Part shown: piece by piece, positions 1 through 6,809 of the stretch
How the letters are laid out: each line of letters begins with the position of its first letter
How positions within the stretch are numbered: the first letter of the stretch is position 1
DNA from: a bacterium
GTDB taxonomy: Bacteria > RBG-13-66-14
DNA: 7,005 nt
Reading direction: 5' to 3'
Assembly: GCA_026398675.1 (NCBI GenBank)
Contig: JAPLSK010000105.1
Location: forward strand, 1 to 7,005
Made by a program: the position numbers and the translations under genes
The notes under the pieces: generated by a model
The model's input: only the letters and a program-made list of their open reading frames with translations
The model's database searches: none
What the model was told of the DNA's origin: nothing

Positions 1-1
1 C

Positions 2-96
2 GGCTTTCACGGATTGTCGTGCGAGTACATTGCCGGCCACCTGCGGGAACTCGCGCCGCAGCCGGCTGCGGGCCGCGTGGTGGTCGCACACCTGGG
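2..96 (-). other. Probable single-base frameshift and restored C-terminal frame of the HprK-like gene
   Basis: At residue 216 the minus strand reads CTG CCC AGG. From here the open frame becomes rich in T, R, G, S, C and W, unlike a kinase tail, and stops at 7-9. Adding one C to the CCC run (94-96) gives CTG CCC CAG GTG. A frame then opens without a stop to the window edge and contains segments such as SRLRREFPQVAGNVLARQ, which read like a normal helical protein tail. The likely explanation is a missing C in a short homopolymer, either as an assembly or sequencing error or as a real mutation. If restored, the gene continues beyond position 1. This is judged from composition and the feel of the family, not from an alignment. 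Confidence 0.6.
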
Positions 97-741
97 CAGC
101 GGTTCCAGCCTCACGGCGTCCCCCTTTTCAAGGGCGCAGATGCCGGTAAGCCCGGCCCGGGTCACCGCCGGCATCCGGGGCTCCAGGTCGCCCCAGAAGG
201 GGGTGAATTCGATGGTCCAGCCCCCGTCGCCCAGTCGCACGGCGGGCATCTCATCGGAGAGCACGTGCCATCCCGGTCTGCCGATGAGATTCCCGGCGAG
301 GGTGCTTTTCCCGCTGCCCGAACGGCCGCATATCAAAAAGCCTCTTCCCCGGGACGTGACGATCCCCGCGGCGTGGAAGAGGAAGCTCTCCGGCGGCAGG
401 AGGCACATGGCCGCCCATGCCCGGAGCACGAAGTCCACCCCCAGATAACCGCCCAGGCAGTACTTCACCCGGGCGCCCGCCTCGGTGGGAACCAGCTCGA
501 ATCGGGGTTCGCGAATCACGCGCCGCCCGCTCACCTCGGGGTAGATTAACCGGAAACCGAGCTCGATGTTGTAATTCACCACCGGCATCTCGTCGAAGGT
601 GATGGTAAGCGGGGCCGGTCCGTCGGCGAGAAAGGGTCGGTAGAGCTCCGCGAGCTTGGTGGACAGCGTCCGCGGCAGCTCGAGGGCCAGCTGTCCGCCG
701 ATGAAGTGGATGGTGAGCCGATCGAGAGGTTTTATCATCAC
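7..741 (-). CDS. HprK-like P-loop kinase (HPr kinase/PEPCK-like fold), apparently frameshifted near its C-terminus
   Basis: The 244-residue product has a P-loop GRSGSGKST at residues 139-147. It is preceded by FHAAG (122-126), the usual histidine-containing strand before the P-loop in HprK relatives. It is followed by LSDE (161-164, Walker B-like), TPFWGDL (180-186) and LTGICALEKG (198-207). This order is typical of the HprK-like kinase family often annotated as serine kinase of HPr protein. The N-terminal half (1-110) lacks the classical HprK N-terminal domain, so it is not a true HPr(Ser) kinase, and its target is unknown. Such kinases often accompany PqqD-like or peptide-modification genes, but none is visible here. 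The start is GTG at 741 or ATG at 738. GTG overlaps the Maf stop by 4 bases and ATG by 1 base (TGATG), so translation is probably coupled. No good Shine-Dalgarno is seen. The last 28 residues (from 217) look out of frame; see the entry at 2-96. Confidence 0.75.
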   Translation of the reverse strand: MMIKPLDRLTIHFIGGQLALELPRTLSTKLAELYRPFLADGPAPLTITFDEMPVVNYNIELGFRLIYPEVSGRRVIREPRFELVPTEAGARVKYCLGGYLGVDFVLRAWAAMCLLPPESFLFHAAGIVTSRGRGFLICGRSGSGKSTLAGNLIGRPGWHVLSDEMPAVRLGDGGWTIEFTPFWGDLEPRMPAVTRAGLTGICALEKGDAVRLEPLPRCATTTRPAAGCGASSRRWPAMYSHDNP

Positions 742-1328
742 CGTCGAGTGCGTTGATTCCCCATCCGGTCGAGCGCTTCCAGGAGCTTAAGCGTTTCCTC
801 CACCGGCAGGCCGATGACGTTGGTCACCGAGCCCTCGACCCGTTCCACGAGGTTCCACCGCTCGTCCTGGACGGCGTAGGCGCCGGCTTTATCGAGGGAC
901 GAACCGGTGGCGACGTAATCGTCAATTTCCCCGGTGGTCATCCGGCGGATCCGCACCCGGCTGTCCACCCGGACGGTGAGCGGGTCTCCATCGGGCGCCA
1001 GCATGGCTGCCACGCCGGTGGTCACGGTGTGCTCCGCGCCTGCCAGGGCGGCGAGCATGGAGCGCGCCTCTTTCTCATCGCGGGGCTTCCCCAGCACCCT
1101 TCCCCGGAGGCGGACGATGGTGTCGGCGGCCAGCACTACCTCGCCGGTCAGGCGCGACTTCGCGACCGCCCGTGCCTTGCACACCGCCAGTTCCACGGCC
1201 TGAACCGGGTCCGAGTCGGGCCAGAATTCGTCCACATCCGGCACGACGACGGTGAAGGAAACCCCGGCCTCTTCCAGGAGCTTCTTGCGCCGGGGGCTTC
1301 CGCTGGCCAGCACTAGAGGGTGGGTCAT
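738..1328 (-). CDS. maf: Maf-family nucleoside triphosphate pyrophosphatase
   Basis: This is a cytoplasmic house-cleaning enzyme that hydrolyses non-canonical or excess (d)NTPs to the monophosphate plus pyrophosphate. At 196 residues it has the family's normal length. All the main Maf blocks are present in order: LASGSPRRKKLL (7-18), PDVDE (30-34), CKARAVA (50-56), LAADTIV (66-72) with the likely catalytic aspartate D69, LGKP (79-82), HTVTTGVA (100-107), and YVATGSSLDKAGAYAVQD (138-155) followed by GSVTNVIGLPVEE (166-178). The glutamine in AYAVQD resembles the YhdE/B. subtilis Maf branch (dTTP/UTP/m5UTP in characterised members) more than YceF, but I treat that as tentative. ATG at 1328 lies 10 bases after the stop of the CBS-protein gene and has a GAGG at 1332-1335, with a short spacer of 3 bases. 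The downstream kinase gene overlaps its stop, so the genes are probably co-transcribed. Confidence 0.95.
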   Translation of the reverse strand: MTHPLVLASGSPRRKKLLEEAGVSFTVVVPDVDEFWPDSDPVQAVELAVCKARAVAKSRLTGEVVLAADTIVRLRGRVLGKPRDEKEARSMLAALAGAEHTVTTGVAAMLAPDGDPLTVRVDSRVRIRRMTTGEIDDYVATGSSLDKAGAYAVQDERWNLVERVEGSVTNVIGLPVEETLKLLEALDRMGNQRTRR

Positions 1329-1338
1329 CGGCCTCGCT

Positions 1339-2562
1339 TCAGTCTTCGTCGGATTCCTCGGTCTTCGGCTTGGGAGCCAGGAGGACGCTTTTTATCCGCC
1401 TCGGCGTCGCCTCGATAACCTCCAGCCGGTACCCGCCGTTCTCCACGACCGCGCCCGGCTTGGGAATGTGGCCCAGCTCGGCGATGATGAAACCGCCCAG
1501 GCTCTCGTAATCTTCGTCGGGGAGGAGGCAGCCCACCGTCTCGTTGACCTCCTCGATGTCGCACCGGGCGTCCACCAGGAATGTGCCGTCCCCGAGCTTG
1601 TGGATGAGCTCCTCGTCGTCGTCGAACTCGTCCTCTATCTCCCCCACGATCTCCTCGAGGATGTCCTCGATGGTTACGATGCCGGCGGTCCCGCCGTACT
1701 CGTCCACCACGACGGCTATCTGGTTCTTCGTGGCCTGGAACTCGGCGAGGAGCCTGCCGATGAGCTTGGTCTCCGGGACGAAGATGGGCTCGTGAAGGAG
1801 CTCCACCGGGAGGGGTTCCTCGGCTTTGGACCGGTCGAGGGTCAGAAGCTCCTTGACGAAGAGGATGCCCCGGATGTCGTCAATGGTATCGGAGTAGACC
1901 GGGACGCGGGAATGCCCGCGCTGGGTGACCGCCTCGATGACCTCGTGACGCGGGGCCTCGATGTCCAGGCAGAAGACGTCTATCCGGGGGACCATCACTT
2001 CCTTGACCGTTTTTTCCGGGAAGTCGGCGAGTTGGCGGGCCATCTCCCGCGCCTGCTCGACCACCTCGTCCCCCTTTGTCGCGGGTGACGGGTGGGGCGT
2101 CACCCAGCCGAAGGGGTCTTCCCGGTCCGGCCTCCGACCGGACAGGCGGATGAAGGGCCACGAGATGAGAAAGATGATGAACCACGCCGGCGCGACCGCC
2201 AGGGCCAGCGGCCAGAGCAGACCGCGCAGGACCCGGTGCGGCTTCGCCCCCCGCCCCAGGGCCCGGGGAAGGAGGATGACGACGACCGAGACGAGTACGG
2301 CCGCCGCGGGCCAGGCGACCCAGACGGCCCATGTCTCGGCCGTCAGACCGCTGAAGAAGGACTGACCGGTGATGACCGCCCCCACCCCGACCAGGGCCAG
2401 GAGGACCGGGAACAGGCGTAGAGTCCACGGGGATGAGGCGTGAGCCTCGCCCTCCCGGTGCAGCCGGGGGCCCAGCTGGGAGAGGGAGTAGTTGACGAGG
2501 AAGCCGACCAGAAGAAAAACCCCGCACAGGAGGCCTTCCAGCCACATGACGCCGCCGGTCAT
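1339..2562 (-). CDS. CorC/HlyC-like membrane protein: N-terminal membrane region, CBS pair, transporter-associated domain
   Basis: This 407-residue inner-membrane protein belongs to the hemolysin/CorC (CNNM-like) group, whose characterised members handle Mg2+ export or Co2+/Mg2+ resistance. Membrane segments fall at about 9-27, 49-66, 79-99 and 111-139. The cytoplasmic part begins with KTVKEVMVPRIDVFCLD (184-200), the usual opening of the CBS pair. It continues with GHSRVPVYSDTIDDIRGIL (216-234), the second CBS block QIAVVVDEYGGTAGIVTIED (281-300), and the acidic linker EEIVGEIEDEFDDDEE (303-318). A CorC/HlyC C-terminal domain follows at about 322-395 (DARCDIEEVNE, LGGFIIAELGHIPKPG). The C-terminal family assignment is firm. 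The membrane half is divergent and lacks the expected DUF21 signature residues, so ion transport is uncertain. The ATG start is supported by AGGAGG at 2570-2575 with a 7-base spacer, and it overlaps the preceding small ORF by 4 bases (ATGA). Confidence 0.9.
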   Translation of the reverse strand: MTGGVMWLEGLLCGVFLLVGFLVNYSLSQLGPRLHREGEAHASSPWTLRLFPVLLALVGVGAVITGQSFFSGLTAETWAVWVAWPAAAVLVSVVVILLPRALGRGAKPHRVLRGLLWPLALAVAPAWFIIFLISWPFIRLSGRRPDREDPFGWVTPHPSPATKGDEVVEQAREMARQLADFPEKTVKEVMVPRIDVFCLDIEAPRHEVIEAVTQRGHSRVPVYSDTIDDIRGILFVKELLTLDRSKAEEPLPVELLHEPIFVPETKLIGRLLAEFQATKNQIAVVVDEYGGTAGIVTIEDILEEIVGEIEDEFDDDEELIHKLGDGTFLVDARCDIEEVNETVGCLLPDEDYESLGGFIIAELGHIPKPGAVVENGGYRLEVIEATPRRIKSVLLAPKPKTEESDED

Positions 2563-2687
2563 CGGCCCCCCTCCTCAACCGGAGCGGACCGATCCGTCGG
2601 ATGCGTGGTGAATGGGGGGACGGGTTGGGCGGGATCGTCGTTGGGCTCCCGCCCGTAGGTACTGGGAGGGTACTCCGCTTCCATCAC
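2559..2687 (-). CDS. Small proline-rich acidic protein of unknown function (42 aa)
   Basis: The ORF has 42 codons beginning GTG-ATG (GTG 2687, ATG 2684). A perfect AGGAGG at 2695-2700 lies exactly 7 bases before the GTG, or 10 before the ATG. Its TGA (2559-2561) overlaps the ATG of the CBS-protein gene in an ATGA arrangement, the same coupling seen between the ABC and DUF2723 genes. A promoter lies about 60 bases upstream. The product starts MMEAEYPPSTYGREPNDDP and ends DRSAPVEEGGR. It is rich in proline and acidic residues (8 D/E against 3 K/R), has no hydrophobic stretch or signal peptide, and is probably disordered. I do not recognise a family. It could be a functional small protein, or a translated leader that delivers ribosomes to the CBS gene. 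The case rests on signals and overlap, not homology. Confidence 0.65.
   Translation of the reverse strand: MMEAEYPPSTYGREPNDDPAQPVPPFTTHPTDRSAPVEEGGR
2570..2575 (-). promoter_or_regulatory. Shine-Dalgarno of the CBS-protein gene
   Basis: The minus strand reads AGGAGG followed by a 7-base spacer (GGGGCCG) and ATG at 2562. This fixes the start of the membrane/CBS gene. The site lies inside the last codons of the upstream small ORF (its VEEGG residues), so ribosomes finishing that ORF end directly on the next start. Confidence 0.85.
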
Positions 2688-2694
2688 TGGGAAG

Positions 2695-2700
2695 CCTCCT
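2695..2700 (-). promoter_or_regulatory. Shine-Dalgarno of the 42-codon ORF
   Basis: AGGAGG on the minus strand is followed by CTTCCCA (7 bases) and then GTG-ATG. The spacing favours GTG at 2687 as the start. Sequence and spacing match the site in front of the CBS-protein gene, which supports real translation of the small ORF. Confidence 0.75.
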
Positions 2701-2755
2701 CGATGGGGGCAAATAGTAAGACTTGGGAGAGTGAAAGGTGTCCACTTCCCGGATC

Positions 2756-2785
2756 AAGATAGCACAAGAGGCTGGACGGCGTCAA
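2756..2785 (-). promoter_or_regulatory. Sigma70-type promoter with extended -10 for the downstream unit
   Basis: On the minus strand TTGACG (2785-2780, 5 of 6 to TTGACA) and TATCTT (2761-2756, 4 of 6 to TATAAT) are separated by 18 bases. The -10 is preceded by TGC, giving the extended TGnTATnnT form. Transcription would start near 2749, about 60 bases before the small ORF. The TGA stop of the DUF2723 gene (2784-2782) lies within the -35 hexamer, so the promoter overlaps the gene end. No terminator is visible between the units, so readthrough from the upstream genes may also occur. Predicted by motif only. Confidence 0.6.
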
Positions 2786-4947
2786 TTAGCGGAACTTGCG
2801 TCCGCCTTTCCTCGGGCGTCGAGCTCGCGCCGGAGCGCGTTCAAGAGGGGGGTCAGCGTCTCGGACGGCGCCCGTATTCCGTCCGCCAGCCGGCGCGCCT
2901 CGGAGTAGTCGCCCCGGCCGAACTCGAACAGTGCCAGGAGGAAGTCCATCTCTGGCGTTTCTCCGTACCGGCGGGCAATCTCCTCTGCCTCGACCCCGAG
3001 CCCGAGGTACGCCTCGACGACCCCGGACCGCGGGTCGTCGGGCAGCCTTTCCCGGAAGGCGATGGCCCCGCCGGTGGGAGTGAACCAGCGGGGGAGTATC
3101 TCCGGCAGATCGGCGGCCGGGGCTCCGGTTTCCAGGGCGCAGAGCCCCCACACCGCGCCGCGGTATGCCGCCTGGGCCACCCGGGACAGGCTGACCACGC
3201 TAGCCGGCGCCAAGTCCAGCGCCTGTCGCAGGAGCCCGGGTCCCAGTGGCGAAAGCGGGTCCGCGGCCAGCGCGCCCACGGCCCGGAAGGTGAGCCGATC
3301 CGCGGCCAGGCCCCGCAACCGGGCGGTGAAACCCATCCCGTTCTCCAGATACGGGTCGTCGGTTTCCAGCTCCGCGAGGCGGTGGAGGCCGCCCAGCCGC
3401 TGGTACCGCCACGGCTCGTCGGGGGAGACCGGACGGTTGACCGCGTCCAGCTCGGGGTCGTCGGGGTAGCCCAGCCGGAGGGTCAGCCCGAGAGGCCGCT
3501 GGCCCCCGATGCCGAACAGCGGTTGAACGGTGTTGATCGAGAGCTGGGTGGCGCCGCCCCCCGCGGCCCAGCGCCGGGCGAAGGCATCCCGGGCGTTGCG
3601 GCGCACCTGGCCGTAGAGGGTGGGGTAGACGGTCCCCAGCGGCCCCCGGTTGAGGTTGCCCAGCTCGTCGAGGACCAGGGCGTCGGGCCGGAGGCCCTCC
3701 GCGGTGAGCTCCAGGGGTCCGAAGAGAACGTCGTCGCCCTCGCCGAAGTAGAGCGCCCCCGGGGTGAGCTCTCGCAGGGTGTCCTGGGCGCCGGCCCTGG
3801 CGATGGCGCCCGAAAGCGGCCGTTCGGCGGTCGCCGCCGAGTAGGCCCACCAGCCGAGACCCAGCGCCAGAGCGACACCGGCCAGCGCCGCCCCGAGTTT
3901 CTTTTTCTCCCCGAGACGCGCTTGGAGCCATTCGGCGCCGAAGGCCGCCCAGACCGCCGCGAGCATCACCAGGGGCGCCAGGTAGTCCAGGGGGTCCACG
4001 ATGCGGTAGAAGAACAGGACCAGGGCGGTGAGGACGGCGGTGGTGAGTCCGGCAACCGCCAACCCCTTACTCCTCTTGAAGAGCTCGGCGAGCCCGAGGG
4101 GGACCAGCGCCCACAGGGGCCAGGGGATGGAATCGAAGAGCATCCCCCCCGCCGCGGGGAACGCCGCCGCGAATCGGCTTCCCTCCACGTAGCTGTAGGC
4201 GTAGCTCTTTCCGGTGAGGTGCGCCCAGAGGTTGGGCAGGTTGCCGGCCATGCCGTAGTCGTAAGCCTGATCGGCCCCCGCACGGAGCGGCAGGTACAGG
4301 TAGGCCGAGAGCGGGATTATAAAAGCCGCGACGGCCAGGCCGATCCAAAGCGCTTTTCCGCCGCTCTCGACCCCCCGGGAGGAGCGCCAGAGGCACCAGC
4401 CTAAGACCGGGAGCAGCACCACGGCGGAGTAGTGATTCGTGAATAGCAGCCCCGTGACGAGGCAGAGCGCCAATCCGTTCCACGGGGAGGGCCCGTTGTC
4501 CCGTCCGCCGATCGCCCTCGCGGCGAAGAAGAAGGCCGCGCCCAGGAGCAGGTGCTGGAGGGCGTGGACCTCGTAGGTGAGCGCCTGACCGGTGACCAGG
4601 GGTCCGCAGACCCAGACCAGGGTGCCGATGAGGGCTGGGATGCGCGAAAGGCCGAAATTCCGGAGCCCGAGCCAGAGGAGGGCCGCCCCGAGCGCCGCCG
4701 CCAGCAGGGCGAGGATGTTCCCCGCCAGGGCGGGGGGAACGCCGATACCGCGCCCCAGGCCGATGAACAGATGGGACAGGAGGATGAAGGAGGGGTAGCC
4801 GGGCGGGTGGGCGACGCCGAGGTTCGCCGCGGCGCCGGCCAGCTCCGTCGAGTCGCCGATGTAGAAATCCCGCGCGGCGAACGACCCCCAGACGACCAGG
4901 GAAGCGAGGGCGATGGCCGCGGCCCAGCCGAGATCCCGTCGGTTCAT
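2782..4947 (-). CDS. DUF2723-family polytopic membrane protein (GT-C type glycosyltransferase-like)
   Basis: This 721-residue protein has about 10-11 hydrophobic segments in residues 8-370 and a soluble tail of about 350 residues. The DUF2723 pattern is clear: a first membrane helix, then DFYIGDSTEL (27-36) with the acidic GDS..E motif, GVAHPPGYP (44-52), TYEVHAL (124-130), TNHYSAVVLLP (170-180), YLYLPLRAG (216-224) and YRIVDPLDYLAPL (314-326). The family has the GT-C fold. Its eukaryotic relative TMEM260 is a protein O-mannosyltransferase. Bacterial members are mostly uncharacterised and probably use lipid-linked sugars at the outer face of the membrane. The C-terminal part contains TPR-like helices near 660-710 (LLALFEFGRGDYSEARRLAD), common in this family, but no other domain I recognise. 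ATG at 4947 overlaps the ABC-gene stop in ATGA and has no strong Shine-Dalgarno, so translation is probably coupled. Donor and acceptor are unknown. Confidence 0.88.
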   Translation of the reverse strand: MNRRDLGWAAAIALASLVVWGSFAARDFYIGDSTELAGAAANLGVAHPPGYPSFILLSHLFIGLGRGIGVPPALAGNILALLAAALGAALLWLGLRNFGLSRIPALIGTLVWVCGPLVTGQALTYEVHALQHLLLGAAFFFAARAIGGRDNGPSPWNGLALCLVTGLLFTNHYSAVVLLPVLGWCLWRSSRGVESGGKALWIGLAVAAFIIPLSAYLYLPLRAGADQAYDYGMAGNLPNLWAHLTGKSYAYSYVEGSRFAAAFPAAGGMLFDSIPWPLWALVPLGLAELFKRSKGLAVAGLTTAVLTALVLFFYRIVDPLDYLAPLVMLAAVWAAFGAEWLQARLGEKKKLGAALAGVALALGLGWWAYSAATAERPLSGAIARAGAQDTLRELTPGALYFGEGDDVLFGPLELTAEGLRPDALVLDELGNLNRGPLGTVYPTLYGQVRRNARDAFARRWAAGGGATQLSINTVQPLFGIGGQRPLGLTLRLGYPDDPELDAVNRPVSPDEPWRYQRLGGLHRLAELETDDPYLENGMGFTARLRGLAADRLTFRAVGALAADPLSPLGPGLLRQALDLAPASVVSLSRVAQAAYRGAVWGLCALETGAPAADLPEILPRWFTPTGGAIAFRERLPDDPRSGVVEAYLGLGVEAEEIARRYGETPEMDFLLALFEFGRGDYSEARRLADGIRAPSETLTPLLNALRRELDARGKADASSAN

Positions 4948-6806
4948 CGTTCGTCGGTGGATTGGAGCCGGGCCAGCTCCGCGTATCGGCCGTTTTTTTC
5001 CATCAGCTCACTGTGGGTGCCGGCCTCGACCACGCGACCGCCTTCGAGGAAGATGATCCGGTCCGCGTCGCGGACGGTGGCGAGCCGGTGGGCGACGACC
5101 AGGACGGTGCGCCCCGGGAGGACGTCTGCCAGGGCCGCGTTTATCCGGTCCTCGCTCTCCGAGTCCAGGTTGGCCGTGGGCTCGTCCAGGGCCAGTATGC
5201 GGGGATCGCGCAAGAGGGCGCGGGCGATGGCCAGCCGTTGCCCCTCGCCGCCGGAGAACTGGCAGCCCCGCTCGCCGACCTCGCTCGCCAACCCGTCGGG
5301 GAGGCGGCGTACCACGTCGTCCACCTGGGCCAGCCCCAGTTTTTCCCAGAGCTCGCCCTCGTCGGCTCCCGGCTTGGCCAGACGCAGGTTCTCCGCCACG
5401 CTGCCCGCGGTCAGGGTAACCTCCTGGGGGACCAGCGCCTGGAGCCGGGCCAGAGCGGCCCGATCGTAGCTTTCCCGGGGTTTCCCGTCGAGGAGGACGC
5501 GCCCTTCCGTCGGTTCCAAAAGGCCCAGGGCGAGGTTCAGCAGGGTTGACTTCCCGGCGCCGCTGGGACCCACAATGGCCGTCATCTTCCCGCGGGGCGC
5601 GGTGAAGCCGACCTTGTCCAGGATGCGCTCCCCCCCGGCTTCGTACGCCACGTCCTCGAAACAGAGCTCTCCCTCGATCCCGACGACCTCCGCCGGCCCG
5701 CCGGTTTCCACCGGGTCATCGAGGAGACGGGGATTCGGCAGCTCCCTGAGCTTTCCCTTCCCCAGCGGCAACTCCTCGGGGGCGCCCCCCTTGGGCCAAG
5801 AGAGGACCGCCGCGGCCCGGCCGATTTGAATACCCGCCGGCACGAGCGCCAGCCGGGCCCGGGAGAGGTTTTTCAGCGGCTCGAAGGCGATGGCCACCAG
5901 GCCGAGAAACTCGAAGAGGGAGCCGGTGGTCATCGCCCCGCCCCGCACCAGCCCGGCGCCGTAGATGAGCATCCCCATGAGGCCGGCGCCGGCCACGAGC
6001 TGGACCAGCCCGCGGAAGGCGCTGGTTATCATCTCGCCTTTGAGGCGGTTCTTGAAGTAGCGGTGGGCCAGCTCGGTGAATTTCACCGACTCCCGTCCCG
6101 CGGCCCCGAAGGAGGCCACGACCTCGATGGCGGACAGCCTCTCCCCGGCGTAGCCCAGGATGCGGGCCGAGGTGTCGGCCACCCGCTCGGAGTACCGGCG
6201 CTGGTGACGGTTGACGAGAACAACCGCGACGGCCAGAAGCGCGAATACACCCGCCAGGTAAAGCCCGAGCTGCCAGTGGCGGAGCACGACCACCGTCCCC
6301 ACGATGGCGACGGTCAGGGCGTTCTGGGCCGCCTCGCGCAGGGTGACCGTGGCTTCGAGGAACCCCTGGGAGTTTTCGTGGACCCGGGAGAGGATCTCGC
6401 CGGTTTTGGAGCGGGTGAAATCAACGTAGGGGACGGAGAGCAGTTTCCTCAGGCAGGCCCGGCGGACGCGCGCCGTCAGGTCGAGCCCGATGCGGGCGGA
6501 GGCGTAGATGCCCAGGAAGGAGAAGAACCCGGCGGCGAACATCGCCACGGCCATCGCCGTCGGCAGGAGCCAGAGCGCCGTGGAGTGCGGATCGGCGAAC
6601 CCCCAGGATTCCAGCGTCCCGAGCACCTCCGGGGCCTTCCCGCCCAGGATGTCCACCAGCCAGCCCAAGAGAATCGGGAAGAGGGTCTCCAGCCCGGCGG
6701 CCAGAGTCGAGCCGATGACGGTGACCACCGCCGGCAGCTTGTACCGCCGTAGGTAGCGCCCGAGAGCCCGACCCAGGGGTAGGAGTACGGGTTCGTCTTT
6801 TTTCAC
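4944..6806 (-). CDS. ABC exporter half-transporter (type IV/MsbA-like fold), fused membrane and ATPase domains
   Basis: This 620-residue protein uses ATP hydrolysis to export or flip a substrate and probably works as a homodimer. The transmembrane domain has about six helices, near 25-50, 78-101, 160-176, 180-198, 263-284 and 296-312. The ATPase domain contains Walker A GPSGAGKST (413-421), Q-loop Q461, signature FSGGE (517-521, a variant of LSGGQ), Walker B ILALDE (537-542), D-loop NLD (546-548) and H-loop H573. All catalytic residues are present. A proline/glycine-rich linker (about 335-375) joins the domains. The start is GTG at 6806. The frame upstream has no other start before a stop at 6843-6845, and the only purine-rich site (GGAG) is about 15 bases away, so initiation looks weak. 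The next gene overlaps by 4 bases. Lipid, glycolipid, peptide or drug are all possible substrates. Pairing with a DUF2723 protein hints at a glycan-related cargo, which is inference. Confidence 0.93.
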   Translation of the reverse strand: MKKDEPVLLPLGRALGRYLRRYKLPAVVTVIGSTLAAGLETLFPILLGWLVDILGGKAPEVLGTLESWGFADPHSTALWLLPTAMAVAMFAAGFFSFLGIYASARIGLDLTARVRRACLRKLLSVPYVDFTRSKTGEILSRVHENSQGFLEATVTLREAAQNALTVAIVGTVVVLRHWQLGLYLAGVFALLAVAVVLVNRHQRRYSERVADTSARILGYAGERLSAIEVVASFGAAGRESVKFTELAHRYFKNRLKGEMITSAFRGLVQLVAGAGLMGMLIYGAGLVRGGAMTTGSLFEFLGLVAIAFEPLKNLSRARLALVPAGIQIGRAAAVLSWPKGGAPEELPLGKGKLRELPNPRLLDDPVETGGPAEVVGIEGELCFEDVAYEAGGERILDKVGFTAPRGKMTAIVGPSGAGKSTLLNLALGLLEPTEGRVLLDGKPRESYDRAALARLQALVPQEVTLTAGSVAENLRLAKPGADEGELWEKLGLAQVDDVVRRLPDGLASEVGERGCQFSGGEGQRLAIARALLRDPRILALDEPTANLDSESEDRINAALADVLPGRTVLVVAHRLATVRDADRIIFLEGGRVVEAGTHSELMEKNGRYAELARLQSTDER

Positions 6807-6809
6807 GTT

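Noticed and set aside
2007..2019. Possible intrinsic terminator or promoter from T/A runs inside genes (for example ttgaccgttttttcc)
   Set aside because: It lies inside the well-supported CBS-protein coding sequence and has no adjacent GC-rich inverted repeat.
2326..2358. FFSGLTAET (residues 69-77 of the CBS protein) as the DUF21 FFSGxETA motif
   Set aside because: It lies only about 25 residues before the LLPRAL segment, whereas in DUF21 the motif belongs to the first helix and is much farther away, so the match looks fortuitous.
2736..2748. Imperfect dyad aaggtgtccactt as an operator in the small-ORF leader
   Set aside because: Only the outer three bases and a couple of inner positions are symmetric, too weak to call an operator or hairpin.
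2575..2757. A 60-codon minus-strand frame over the intergenic region
   Set aside because: Its start lies around the predicted -10/transcription start region, it has no Shine-Dalgarno, and it overlaps the better supported 42-codon ORF in another frame.
14..6756. Many long plus-strand open frames, including one of 557 codons across 2731-4404
   Set aside because: They lie antisense to minus-strand genes with clear family motifs, and their products are low-complexity G/P/R/E-rich with no recognisable motif. This is expected from high GC3 on the coding strand.
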